DNA from: an uncultured Micrococcales bacterium
GTDB lineage: Bacteria > Actinomycetota > Actinomycetes > Actinomycetales > Microbacteriaceae
Reading direction: 5' to 3'
Length of the DNA: 7,421 bases
Assembly (NCBI GenBank): GCA_903866485.1
Contig: CAIPNT010000056.1
Location: forward strand, 1-7,421
Position numbers and translations under genes: made by a program. Below are positions 1 through 5,812 of this stretch, piece after piece. How positions within the stretch are numbered: position 1 is the stretch's first letter; each line of letters begins with the position of its first letter. Below the pieces are notes generated by a model that worked only from the letters and a program-made list of their open reading frames with translations, searched no databases and had not been told where the DNA came from.

Positions 1-70
1 ATTCGGCAAGTTGCGTTCGGAGCTTCAAAGCGGCTTCGATGCGGCCATCAGAAAGACAGCCAAATCGTGA
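1..70 (+). CDS. rnpA: Ribonuclease P protein component, 3' end only (partial)
   Basis: Reading from base 2, the frame encodes 22 residues (FGKLRSELQSGFDAAIRKTA, then KS) and stops at TGA 68-70. RnpA is the basic protein subunit that binds the RNase P RNA and helps it remove 5' leaders from precursor tRNAs. Only the C-terminal helix is present here, and it has the alternating basic and hydrophobic residues expected for that end of the protein. The call rests mainly on context: rnpA directly precedes yidD and yidC next to most bacterial origins, and its stop overlaps the yidD GTG start by four bases (GTGA). The N-terminus and the RNA-binding signature lie outside the window. Confidence 0.8.
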   Translation, partial: FGKLRSELQSGFDAAIRKTAKS

Positions 71-372
71 ACCTGGTTTATGTCATTTGGTTGGCCCCAA
101 GAAACTTTGTTGTGCTGTTTCTAAAGTTTTACCGAAAGGCCATTTCACCGTTATACGGCGATGTGTGCCGGTACTACCCGACTTGTTCGGCCTATGGATT
201 AGAGCAGTTTCAACAGCGTGGCGTCATCCTGGGTGTGATTTTCACCACATTCAGGGTGTTGCGCTGCAACCCGTGGTCGCAAGGTGGCGTCGACAGGGTT
301 AAACCGGGATCCGGATTATTTTCGGTGAACAGGCATGGATTTGTAGTACCAACCTCTAAGAAGGGCATGTAA
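67..372 (+). CDS. yidD: Membrane protein insertion efficiency factor YidD
   Basis: This 101-residue protein belongs to the YidD (DUF37) family. These small proteins associate with the inner face of the membrane and assist YidC-dependent insertion. The family core is clear: FYRKAISP (residues 21-28), CRYYPTCSAYGLE (34-46), a glycine-containing amphipathic stretch (50-60) and RCNPWSQGG (66-74). The three conserved cysteines are C34, C40 and C67. The usual DPVP after the double Gly is DRVKP here, a small deviation. The GTG start at 67 overlaps the rnpA stop (GTGA) and gives the normal N-terminal length, which suggests translational coupling, since no strong Shine-Dalgarno precedes it. The stop at 370-372 abuts the yidC ATG with no gap. 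Confidence 0.95.
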   Translation: MNLVYVIWLAPRNFVVLFLKFYRKAISPLYGDVCRYYPTCSAYGLEQFQQRGVILGVIFTTFRVLRCNPWSQGGVDRVKPGSGLFSVNRHGFVVPTSKKGM

Positions 373-1356
373 ATGGACATTCTTTGGCCGATTAAGTGGA
401 TCGTTGAGTTTTTGCTCGTCACTTTTCACACCGTTTTCACCGCCGTGGGTTTTGCCTCGGACGCCGGTGTCACTTGGGTGCTGTCAATCGTAGGTCTGGT
501 TTTGGTGGTGCGTGCCGCGCTAATTCCGGTATTCGTGCGCCAGATCAAGAGTCAGCGCAACATGCTGCTGGTTCAGCCTGAGCTGCAGAAGCTGCAGAAG
601 AAATACAAGGGCAAGACCGACCGCGAGTCTCGCGAGAAGTTTGCTGCCGAGCAAATGGCGCTATACAAGAAGTCTGGTTCAAACCCACTGAGCTCATGTT
701 TGCCACTGCTCATTCAGATGCCTATCTTCTCGAGCCTATTTTTCGTGCTGAATGACGCCCAAAAGGGTCACGGTGGAATCGGCTTCTTGAGCGTTGAGCT
801 GTCGAAGTCATTCGCAAGCTCAAATCTCTTTGGCGCTCCGCTGTCGGCAACCTTTGTGAACAGCCCAATCATTGAGGTGAAGATTCTTGCTGCGGTAATG
901 ATCTTGCTAATGACAGCATCGCAGTTCTTCACCCAGCGTCAAATCATCTCGAAGAACCAGAATCCGGCGGCGGCAAGCAGCCAATACATGCAAACCCAGA
1001 AGATCATGATGTACATCTTCCCTGTGATCTTCGCTATCTCAGGCGTATCTTTCCCATTGGGCGTTATGTTCTACTGGCTGACTTCTAACTTCTGGACCAT
1101 GGGCCAGCAGTTCATCGTGATTCGCAACATGCCTACCCCGGGCTCGGTTGCCCACAAGGCACAGCAAGAGCGCCTAGCACGCAAGGGCAAGTTGCCTAAG
1201 GCAGAGTCTGCGTCCGAGGTCGTTGAGGCCGAAGAGGTTCCTCGTCAGCGCGTTCAGCCGGTTGGTAAGGCCCGCGCTAAGAAGCCGGCTGCCAAGACCA
1301 CCCCGGCACCAAAGACCACACCAAACAACAAGCCAACTAACAAGCCTAAGAACTAG
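373..1356 (+). CDS. yidC: Membrane protein insertase YidC/Oxa1 family
   Basis: This 327-residue insertase places membrane proteins in the cytoplasmic membrane, alone or with SecYEG. The Oxa1 core is complete. The first core helix (about 33-56) carries R47, the conserved arginine of the hydrophilic groove. A charged cytoplasmic hairpin (57-105) ends in the motif MALYKKSGSNPLSSCLPLLI (95-114), which leads into the second helix. Further helices lie at about 168-186, 211-227 and 228-250, with the FPLGVMFYWLTSNFWT signature at 227-242. Residues 1-28 are hydrophobic or amphipathic and lack a lipobox cysteine, unlike Firmicutes paralogues. The tail (about 258-327) is rich in Lys, Pro, Thr and Ala and is probably disordered and cytoplasmic. 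AAGAAGGG at 358-365 is a good ribosome binding site, seven bases before the ATG. The length is typical of actinobacterial YidC. Confidence 0.97.
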   Translation: MDILWPIKWIVEFLLVTFHTVFTAVGFASDAGVTWVLSIVGLVLVVRAALIPVFVRQIKSQRNMLLVQPELQKLQKKYKGKTDRESREKFAAEQMALYKKSGSNPLSSCLPLLIQMPIFSSLFFVLNDAQKGHGGIGFLSVELSKSFASSNLFGAPLSATFVNSPIIEVKILAAVMILLMTASQFFTQRQIISKNQNPAAASSQYMQTQKIMMYIFPVIFAISGVSFPLGVMFYWLTSNFWTMGQQFIVIRNMPTPGSVAHKAQQERLARKGKLPKAESASEVVEAEEVPRQRVQPVGKARAKKPAAKTTPAPKTTPNNKPTNKPKN

Positions 1357-1365
1357 GACAAATTC

Positions 1366-1890
1366 ATGAGCAACGAAGTAGAGACCCCAGAAGTTATCGA
1401 AGCCACCGGCGCAGCCGACAAGGATTCGGCCAAGAACCTCGAAGAAGAGGGCGACATCGCCGCTGACTATCTAGAAGAGCTCCTAGACATCTTCGACCTA
1501 GACGGCGATATTGACATTGACGTGCGTCAAGGCCGCGCCTATCTTGAGATAACCGCAAACCAGGACAGCAACCTGCGCGTCATCTCTGACCCAGAGACCG
1601 TAGAGGCTCTGCAAGAGTTGACCCGCCTAGCCGTTCAGGTGAAGACCAACACTTTTAGCCGTTTGATTCTGGATGTCGGCGGCTCACGCCAGGCGCGAGT
1701 GGACGAGCTCACCCGCATCGTAAACAAGCTGATCGCCAAGGTAAAAGACACCGGCGAGGCCGTTCCAATGAAGCCGATGTCTTCATACGAGCGCAAGATC
1801 GTTCATGACATCATTTCTGAGGCCGGCCTTGTGTCTGAGTCTGAGGGTGAAGGTCGCGACCGTCACATCGTAATCAAGCCTGCCGAATAG
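1366..1890 (+). CDS. khpB: KH-R3H RNA-binding protein Jag (KhpB)
   Basis: This 174-residue protein matches the Jag/KhpB family of small RNA-binding proteins, which in other bacteria pair with KhpA and affect RNA stability and cell elongation. An acidic N-terminus (1-45) precedes a KH-like domain (about 46-95, ending ALQELTRLAVQ at 81-91). The R3H domain (about 98-172) has its RxxxH signature at R143 and H147 in YERKIVHD, followed by GLVSESEGEG. The N-terminal Jag_N domain of Firmicutes is absent, as is usual in Actinobacteria. The KH GXXG loop that should precede ALQEL appears to be replaced by ISDP (73-76); see findings. AGGA at 1355-1358 overlaps the yidC stop and lies seven bases before the ATG, so the gene is co-transcribed with yidC. 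Confidence 0.9.
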   Translation: MSNEVETPEVIEATGAADKDSAKNLEEEGDIAADYLEELLDIFDLDGDIDIDVRQGRAYLEITANQDSNLRVISDPETVEALQELTRLAVQVKTNTFSRLILDVGGSRQARVDELTRIVNKLIAKVKDTGEAVPMKPMSSYERKIVHDIISEAGLVSESEGEGRDRHIVIKPAE

Positions 1891-1902
1891 TCAAAGGGCA
1901 AC

Positions 1903-1921
1903 CGCAAACAGCAGTTTTGCG
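1903..1921. repeat. Short hairpin between jag and the first parS
   Basis: CGCAAA (1903-1908) and TTTGCG (1916-1921) form a six-base-pair stem with a seven-base loop, 12 bases after the jag stop and just before the parS palindrome. There is no T-run after it, so a classical terminator is doubtful. It may be a weak attenuator or processing point, or chance. Confidence 0.3.
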
Positions 1922-1926
1922 TGCGA

Positions 1927-1942
1927 TGTTTCACGTGAAACA
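1927..1942. promoter_or_regulatory. parS: parS site 1 (ParB-binding centromere site)
   Basis: TGTTTCACGTGAAACA is an exact match to the bacterial chromosomal parS consensus. The perfect palindrome extends to 22 bp (1924-1945). ParB binds the site, uses CTP to clamp on and slides into neighbouring DNA, which marks the origin region for ParA-driven segregation. The site lies in the jag-rsmG gap, with 26 bases between it and the likely rsmG start. Confidence 0.97.
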
Positions 1943-1956
1943 TCGTCTAATAAGCC

Positions 1957-1962
1957 GAGGGA
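1957..1962 (+). promoter_or_regulatory. Ribosome binding site that decides the rsmG start
   Basis: GAGGGA at 1957-1962 is a good Shine-Dalgarno, six bases before the ATG at 1969. The in-frame TTG at 1963 abuts this site and could not use it, so 1969 is the better start. Confidence 0.8.
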
Positions 1963-1968
1963 TTGCAA

Positions 1969-2607
1969 ATGAGCGAAGAGCCGGACTACACCCCCGAGAC
2001 CGAACCTGCCGTTGCCGCCGAGATCTTTGGCGCCGGCATCGAGAAGGCGCGTGCCTACGCAAACGCGCTGATCAAAGATGGCGATGAACTTGGGCTGCTA
2101 GGACCGCGCGAAATGCCAAAGCTTTGGACTCGCCACATCTTGAATTCGGCTGTCGTGGCTGAGCTTGTTGCGCCTGGAAAAAAGGTTGCTGACGTCGGTT
2201 CAGGTGCCGGTCTGCCGGGCATCCCGATGGCTATTGCCCAGCCAGAGGCCGAATTCACGCTCATTGAACCGATGGAACGTCGTTCAAACTGGCTCATAGA
2301 TCAGGTTCAGCAACTGGGATTGCAAAACGTGCGCGTGCTTCGAGCCCGCGCAGAGGACGTGGGCGAGGCCTTCGACATTGTCACCGCCCGTGCTGTGTCG
2401 GCATTGCCGAAGCTCTTGCGTTTGACGGTGCCAATGACCCGTCACGGCGGAGAGATTATCGCTCTCAAGGGCTCTAAGGCCCAAGAGGAGATTGATGACT
2501 CGAAAAATCTAATGAAGAAGCTGGATATTCACAGCTTTGAGATTGTCTTCACCGGTGCACAACATCTCGCCGAGCCGACTAGAGTGGTGCGAACTAGGCT
2601 ATTCTGA
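1969..2607 (+). CDS. rsmG: 16S rRNA (guanine-N7) methyltransferase RsmG (GidB)
   Basis: RsmG uses S-adenosylmethionine to methylate N7 of G527 (E. coli numbering) in the 530 loop of 16S rRNA; its loss gives low-level streptomycin resistance in several bacteria. The 212-residue product has the family N-terminal segment (LLGPREMPKLWTRHILNSA, 43-61) and the Rossmann SAM-binding loop VADVGSGAGLPGIP (73-86). The acidic end of the second strand is LIEP (98-101), followed by RAED (127-130) and the conserved TARAVSALPKLL (139-150), with ALKGSKAQEEI at 165-175. Length is normal. The ATG at 1969 is preferred over an in-frame TTG six bases upstream because of the Shine-Dalgarno placement. The gene lies between jag and the par genes, its usual place near actinobacterial origins, and a perfect parS lies in its leader. 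Confidence 0.95.
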   Translation: MSEEPDYTPETEPAVAAEIFGAGIEKARAYANALIKDGDELGLLGPREMPKLWTRHILNSAVVAELVAPGKKVADVGSGAGLPGIPMAIAQPEAEFTLIEPMERRSNWLIDQVQQLGLQNVRVLRARAEDVGEAFDIVTARAVSALPKLLRLTVPMTRHGGEIIALKGSKAQEEIDDSKNLMKKLDIHSFEIVFTGAQHLAEPTRVVRTRLF

Positions 2608-2623
2608 AACCCTGATTCAGATT

Positions 2624-2628
2624 AGGGG
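2624..2628 (+). promoter_or_regulatory. Ribosome binding site of the small ORF before parA
   Basis: AGGGG lies eight bases before the TTG at 2637. Its strength and spacing support real translation of the small ORF. The parA ATG itself has only a weak GAAG five bases upstream. Confidence 0.6.
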
Positions 2629-2636
2629 TAGCTTCA

Positions 2637-2816
2637 TTGAGCGAGAAGAATTCGGCCAATCCGGCCGCAGAACAAACCGCCGTCACCAGCCCTACAGTGG
2701 TTGAAGGTCTGGGTTATCCGGCCGGCCGCAAAGAAGTATCGCCAGAGTCTACTGGCTGGTTAGGCGTCACCGAGAAAGACAATGTTTCACGTGAAACATT
2801 GGGTGTGAAGCACTAA
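2637..2816 (+). CDS. Small 59-aa ORF overlapping the parA start; possible detached ParA N-terminal extension
   Basis: A TTG-started frame runs from 2637 to TAA 2814-2816 and encodes 59 residues beginning MSEKNSANPAAEQTAV and ending NVSRETLGVKH. It has a well-placed AGGGG ribosome binding site, starts 29 bases after the rsmG stop, and fills nearly all of the otherwise empty rsmG-parA gap. Its stop overlaps the parA ATG in TAATG, a classic arrangement for termination-reinitiation. The composition is hydrophilic and probably disordered, with many Ser, Thr, Glu, Pro and Ala, no membrane segment and no recognised domain. The parS site 2783-2798 lies inside it and is read as NVSRET (residues 49-54). 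From memory, mycobacterial ParA proteins carry a similar disordered extension with NVSRET just before the part that aligns with this parA start. The piece may therefore be an ancestral ParA N-terminus separated by a one-base change, or a leader peptide. Its function is unknown. Confidence 0.55.
   Translation: MSEKNSANPAAEQTAVTSPTVVEGLGYPAGRKEVSPESTGWLGVTEKDNVSRETLGVKH
2783..2798. promoter_or_regulatory. parS: parS site 2, inside the ORF before parA
   Basis: TGTTTCACGTGAAACA is again an exact consensus match, and the perfect palindrome extends to 22 bp (2780-2801). It ends 17 bases before the parA ATG and 840 bases after the end of parS site 1. ParB loaded here would cover the parA translation start region, so autoregulation of parAB is possible. 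Confidence 0.97.
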
Positions 2817-3709
2817 TGAGCATCAACGACGCACCCCTACTGCGAGAGCTTGGCGAAAACAACCGTCGTCTTCAGGTGATTGCGGGCCAGACTCCCCCAA
2901 AGCCATACCAAACCCGCATCTTCACGATCTCAAACCAAAAGGGTGGCGTCGGCAAGACCACCACCACCGTGAACCTTGCCGCTGCGATGGCCGCTAAGGG
3001 CCTGAAGGTGCTTGTAATCGACCTCGACCCACAGGGCAACGCCTCTACTGCGCTTGGAGTGCCTCACCAGGTGGGCACCAAGGGCATATACGAGGTTCTA
3101 ACCGAGGGCACGCCTCTGGTTGAGGTAATCCAGCCCAGCACAGAGAGCCCAAACCTGGCTTGCATTCCGGCGACCATTGACTTGGCTGGCGCCGAAATCA
3201 AAATCGTCACCGAAATCGATCGTGATAAGTGGTACTACCTGCTCAAGACGGCACTGGATGAGTACCTATCCTCTGCCGCGGAGCGCCCAGACTATGTTTT
3301 CATCGACTGCCCGCCTAGCCTGGGCCTATTGACCATCAACGCCTTTGTGGCGGCCCGCGAGGTGCTCATCCCGATTCAGTGTGAGTATTACGCTCTCGAG
3401 GGCTTGTCGCAGCTTCTGGCCAACATCGACCTGATTCAGAAGAGATTGAATCCACAGCTAGTTATGTCGACCATTCTTTTGACCATGTATGACTCGCGCA
3501 CCAAGTTGGCATCCCAGGTGGTTGCCGACGTTCGTCAGCACTTCCCCGGTCAGACTCTTAACGCCGTCATCCCGCGCAATGTGCGCGTGAGTGAAGCACC
3601 AAGCTTTGGACGCACGGTAATTCGCCACGACCAATCATCACCGGGAGCCATCTCATACATGGAGGCGGCACTCGAAATCGCTTTTAGAGGAGCGCAAAAT
3701 GGCAGATAA
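2816..3709 (+). CDS. parA: Chromosome partitioning ATPase ParA (Soj)
   Basis: ParA is a deviant-Walker ATPase. Its ATP-bound dimers coat the nucleoid, and ParB-parS complexes stimulate hydrolysis, so the origin region is pulled towards the ParA gradient. The 297-residue product shows the deviant Walker A KGGVGKTTT (42-50) with signature lysine K42 and catalytic-site K48. Walker A' is VIDLDPQGN (67-75), Walker B is VFIDCPPSLG (161-170), and PRNVRVSEAPSFG (253-265) is the conserved late motif. A short N-terminal segment (1-33) precedes the first strand. Its ATG overlaps the stop of the 59-codon ORF and has a weak ribosome binding site, so initiation probably depends on coupling to that ORF. The 3' end overlaps parB by 11 bases. 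ParA belongs to the chromosomal type, judging by the intact domain and the parS sites beside it. Confidence 0.97.
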   Translation: MSINDAPLLRELGENNRRLQVIAGQTPPKPYQTRIFTISNQKGGVGKTTTTVNLAAAMAAKGLKVLVIDLDPQGNASTALGVPHQVGTKGIYEVLTEGTPLVEVIQPSTESPNLACIPATIDLAGAEIKIVTEIDRDKWYYLLKTALDEYLSSAAERPDYVFIDCPPSLGLLTINAFVAAREVLIPIQCEYYALEGLSQLLANIDLIQKRLNPQLVMSTILLTMYDSRTKLASQVVADVRQHFPGQTLNAVIPRNVRVSEAPSFGRTVIRHDQSSPGAISYMEAALEIAFRGAQNGR

Positions 3710-4694
3710 AAAAGTTGGACTGGGTCGAGGCATTGGCGCCTTGATTCCATCATCACCATTAGCTAGTGAGAGGCCCATTGACGTCTTCTTCGGCGCGGGC
3801 GAAGGTGCCGGCAGTGCGGAGGCCAATAAAGTAGCGGCCGAGCAGGCAGCAGCAATTGCCGAGAACGAATTGCTCGCTGTTCCTGGAGCTCGCTTCGGAC
3901 ACCTCGATGTCAATGCGATTGTGCCAAACCCTTCACAGCCAAGGTCGGTTTTTGAGCCGGAGGCATTCAAAGAACTCGTGCACTCAATCGGGGAGTTTGG
4001 CGTTCTGCAGCCAATCGTTGTTAGACCACTTGGTGAGCAAAATGGCCAACCCACCTATGAACTCATCATGGGTGAACGACGCCTACGCGCTTCTAAAGAG
4101 GCCGGGCTGGCGAAGATTCCAGCGGTTATTCGTGAGACAGCAGACGACAACATGCTGCGCGACGCGCTGCTTGAGAACATTCACCGAGCCAACCTAAATC
4201 CGTTAGAAGAGGCAAGTGCATATCAGCAGTTGCTGAACGATTTTGGTATCACCCAAGACCAGTTGGCAGACAAGATTGGCCGTTCGCGTCCGCAAATCAC
4301 CAACACCATTCGTTTGCTTCGCCTGCCGCTGGCCGTGCAGAAGCGTGTTGCAGCCGGTGTGCTTTCGGCTGGTCACGCTCGAGCCATCCTTTCTGCTGCA
4401 ACCGAAGAGCGAATGGAATATCTTGCCACCAAGGTGATCAACGAGGGATTGTCGGTTCGCGCACTCGAAGAGATTATCGCAATCGACAAACCTGCAAAGC
4501 CCGGTAAGGCCACCATCAAGGCTGGCAGCCGTCAGGATGGTCTTAAGGAAATTTCTGAGCAGTTGGGCGACAAGCTAGACACCAAGGTAAGCATCGTTTT
4601 GGGTAAGAAAAAAGGCCAACTAATCATCGACTTTGCAACCTATGGCGACCTAACTCGCATTTTGCGCGAACTTGGCTTCGAAAAGCAAAACTAA
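3699..4694 (+). CDS. parB: Chromosome partitioning protein ParB (Spo0J), CTPase and parS-binding
   Basis: The 331-residue ParB binds parS, uses CTP to close into a sliding clamp, and activates ParA. The N-terminus KKVGLGRGIGALIP (4-17) is the conserved ParA-stimulating peptide. After a variable, Ala- and Glu-rich linker (18-65), the CTP-binding domain carries NPSQPR (77-82), GERRLRA (125-131) and ENIHRANLNPLEEA (159-172). A helix-turn-helix follows (TQDQLADKIGRSRPQITNTI, 185-204) with the central DNA-binding domain up to about 262. The C-terminal dimerisation domain (about 278-331) ends LTRILRELGFEKQN. AGAGGAG at 3686-3692 is a strong ribosome binding site inside the parA end, six bases before the ATG, so both genes are on one transcript. 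All key motifs are intact. Confidence 0.97.
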   Translation: MADKKVGLGRGIGALIPSSPLASERPIDVFFGAGEGAGSAEANKVAAEQAAAIAENELLAVPGARFGHLDVNAIVPNPSQPRSVFEPEAFKELVHSIGEFGVLQPIVVRPLGEQNGQPTYELIMGERRLRASKEAGLAKIPAVIRETADDNMLRDALLENIHRANLNPLEEASAYQQLLNDFGITQDQLADKIGRSRPQITNTIRLLRLPLAVQKRVAAGVLSAGHARAILSAATEERMEYLATKVINEGLSVRALEEIIAIDKPAKPGKATIKAGSRQDGLKEISEQLGDKLDTKVSIVLGKKKGQLIIDFATYGDLTRILRELGFEKQN

Positions 4695-4705
4695 CCGAGA
4701 GCATC

Positions 4706-4739
4706 GGCCCGCAAAATGGCTCCTGTGACACGGCGGGCC
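4706..4739. terminator. Possible weak terminator between convergent parB and ddl
   Basis: GGCCCGC (4706-4712) and GCGGGCC (4733-4739) form a perfect seven-base-pair GC-rich stem with a 20-base loop, 11 bases after the parB stop. No T-run follows on either strand, so intrinsic termination is uncertain, although actinobacterial terminators often lack one. A smaller inverted repeat CGCG-AGAG-CGCG (4807-4818) lies just beyond the ddl stop and could act for the opposite strand. The rest of the 149-base gap shows no gene. Confidence 0.35.
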
Positions 4740-4843
4740 TAGAGCCCAGTGTTTATAAGGGAATGCTGAGCGCAGATTGGCGGCAAAAGTGACAGGTTAT
4801 GCCATTCGCGAGAGCGCGCTGTCTGAAACCAACGCAAGAGTGC

Positions 4844-5809
4844 TTAGCCGCGTTTGGCTGCTTCGGCCAGACTGTAATAAACCTCACCGAGCGAGTTGCC
4901 CGAAGCAGTAATTGCCATCGGAAGCAGCGAAGTTTCGGTTAAGCCAGGCAAAACGTTTGCCTCGAGAAACCAAACCGTTCCGGTCTTGTCGGCGATCATG
5001 TCGATTCTTGAGATGTGTCGCAAACCCAGGATGCCATGAGCCAAAACCGCGAGCTTGTGAGCAGCCTCGGCGACCTTGGCTTCGAGTCTTGCCGGTACGT
5101 AATAGTTGGTTTCGCCGGCCGTATAACGCTCTTCATAGCTGAAGTGACCGCTAACCGGTTCAACCTCAACCGCGGGAAGTGCAATCGGCCCGGCGCCAAG
5201 GTCGATTATTCCAACAGCTAGCTCAGTGCCCTCGACAAATTTCTCGATGATCACAACATCGCAATAAACGTAGGCATCGACCATCGCGCGGTTCAGGTCG
5301 GCCTGGCTGAAAACTATCGAAACGCCCTGAGCCGAGCCGCCGCGGGCTGGCTTGACCACGACTGGTAGAGAGATTGAGTCGGTGACCGCCTCTAGAACTC
5401 CTTCTGCCTGCAGTTCGCGGAAGGTCTCTTTAGGCAAAGTCACAGATGCGGGGGTTTGAATGCCAGCTTTGGCGACCAAAATTTTTGCGATTGACTTGTC
5501 CCAGGCCAACCTGGCCCCGTCGGCGTTGGCCCCGACAAATGGCACTCCGGTGAGAGCCAGGATGTCTCGAAGAGCACCATCCTCGCCGCTGGCACCGTGC
5601 AAAACTGGCCAGATGACATCGGGGTTGTCATTTTTAATGTTCGACAGAAGGTCGGCATCCGGTTCACGAATGATTACTGTCGCGCCGAAATCGGTGAGTG
5701 CATCGGCCACGCGGCGACCTGACTTAAGCGAAATGTCTCGCTCGTGAGAGATTCCTCCGGCTAGCACCTGAATTTTTAGCTTTGCTGCTGCCTTGCCCTT
5801 GGGAATCAT
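4844..5809 (-). CDS. ddl: D-alanine--D-alanine ligase
   Basis: This ATP-grasp enzyme joins two D-Ala residues in the cytoplasm for the peptidoglycan stem peptide. The 321-residue product, close to E. coli DdlB in length, has GGISHERDISLKSG (18-31, with E23), HGASGEDG (71-78), K105 in LAWDKS, and KPARGGSAQG (153-162). It also has EGTELAVG (193-200), RYTAGETNYYVPA (228-240), RID (268-270) and FLEANVLPGLTETSLLP (281-297, with metal ligands E283 and N285). The residues corresponding to DdlB E15, K97, K144, E187, R255, D257, E270 and N272 are all present. Y229 occupies the position where Tyr favours D-Ala over D-lactate, so a normal D-Ala-D-Ala product is expected. The ATG at 5809 follows a strong AAGGAAG that overlaps the aminotransferase stop; the genes are three bases apart and surely co-transcribed. 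It is convergent with parB. Confidence 0.95.
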   Translation of the reverse strand: MIPKGKAAAKLKIQVLAGGISHERDISLKSGRRVADALTDFGATVIIREPDADLLSNIKNDNPDVIWPVLHGASGEDGALRDILALTGVPFVGANADGARLAWDKSIAKILVAKAGIQTPASVTLPKETFRELQAEGVLEAVTDSISLPVVVKPARGGSAQGVSIVFSQADLNRAMVDAYVYCDVVIIEKFVEGTELAVGIIDLGAGPIALPAVEVEPVSGHFSYEERYTAGETNYYVPARLEAKVAEAAHKLAVLAHGILGLRHISRIDMIADKTGTVWFLEANVLPGLTETSLLPMAITASGNSLGEVYYSLAEAAKRG

Positions 5810-5812
5810 CGT

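Noticed and set aside
39..302. Plus-strand 87-aa frame overlapping rnpA and yidD
   Set aside because: It lies in another frame of yidD, which has unmistakable family motifs; its own product is Arg- and Pro-rich with no recognisable domain.
1926..1968. Frame starting MFHVKH at the first parS, which resembles the annotated start of some actinobacterial rsmG or neighbouring proteins
   Set aside because: It is not in frame with rsmG here, soon becomes an Arg-rich shadow of rsmG, and has no ribosome binding site; the peptide is just parS read in one frame.
2712..2719. Possible DnaA box (TTATCCGG) and so an origin in this window
   Set aside because: It differs from TTATCCACA in the key 3' bases and stands alone; no cluster of DnaA boxes or AT-rich unwinding region is visible. 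The origin probably lies to the left, beyond rnpA.
3653..4054. Minus-strand 133-aa frame antisense to parA/parB
   Set aside because: Covers the parA-parB junction, where both sense genes have intact motifs; the product is Ser/Pro-rich low complexity typical of a shadow frame.
5460..5747. Plus-strand 95-aa frame antisense to ddl
   Set aside because: Lies wholly opposite a complete ddl with all catalytic residues; no family features.
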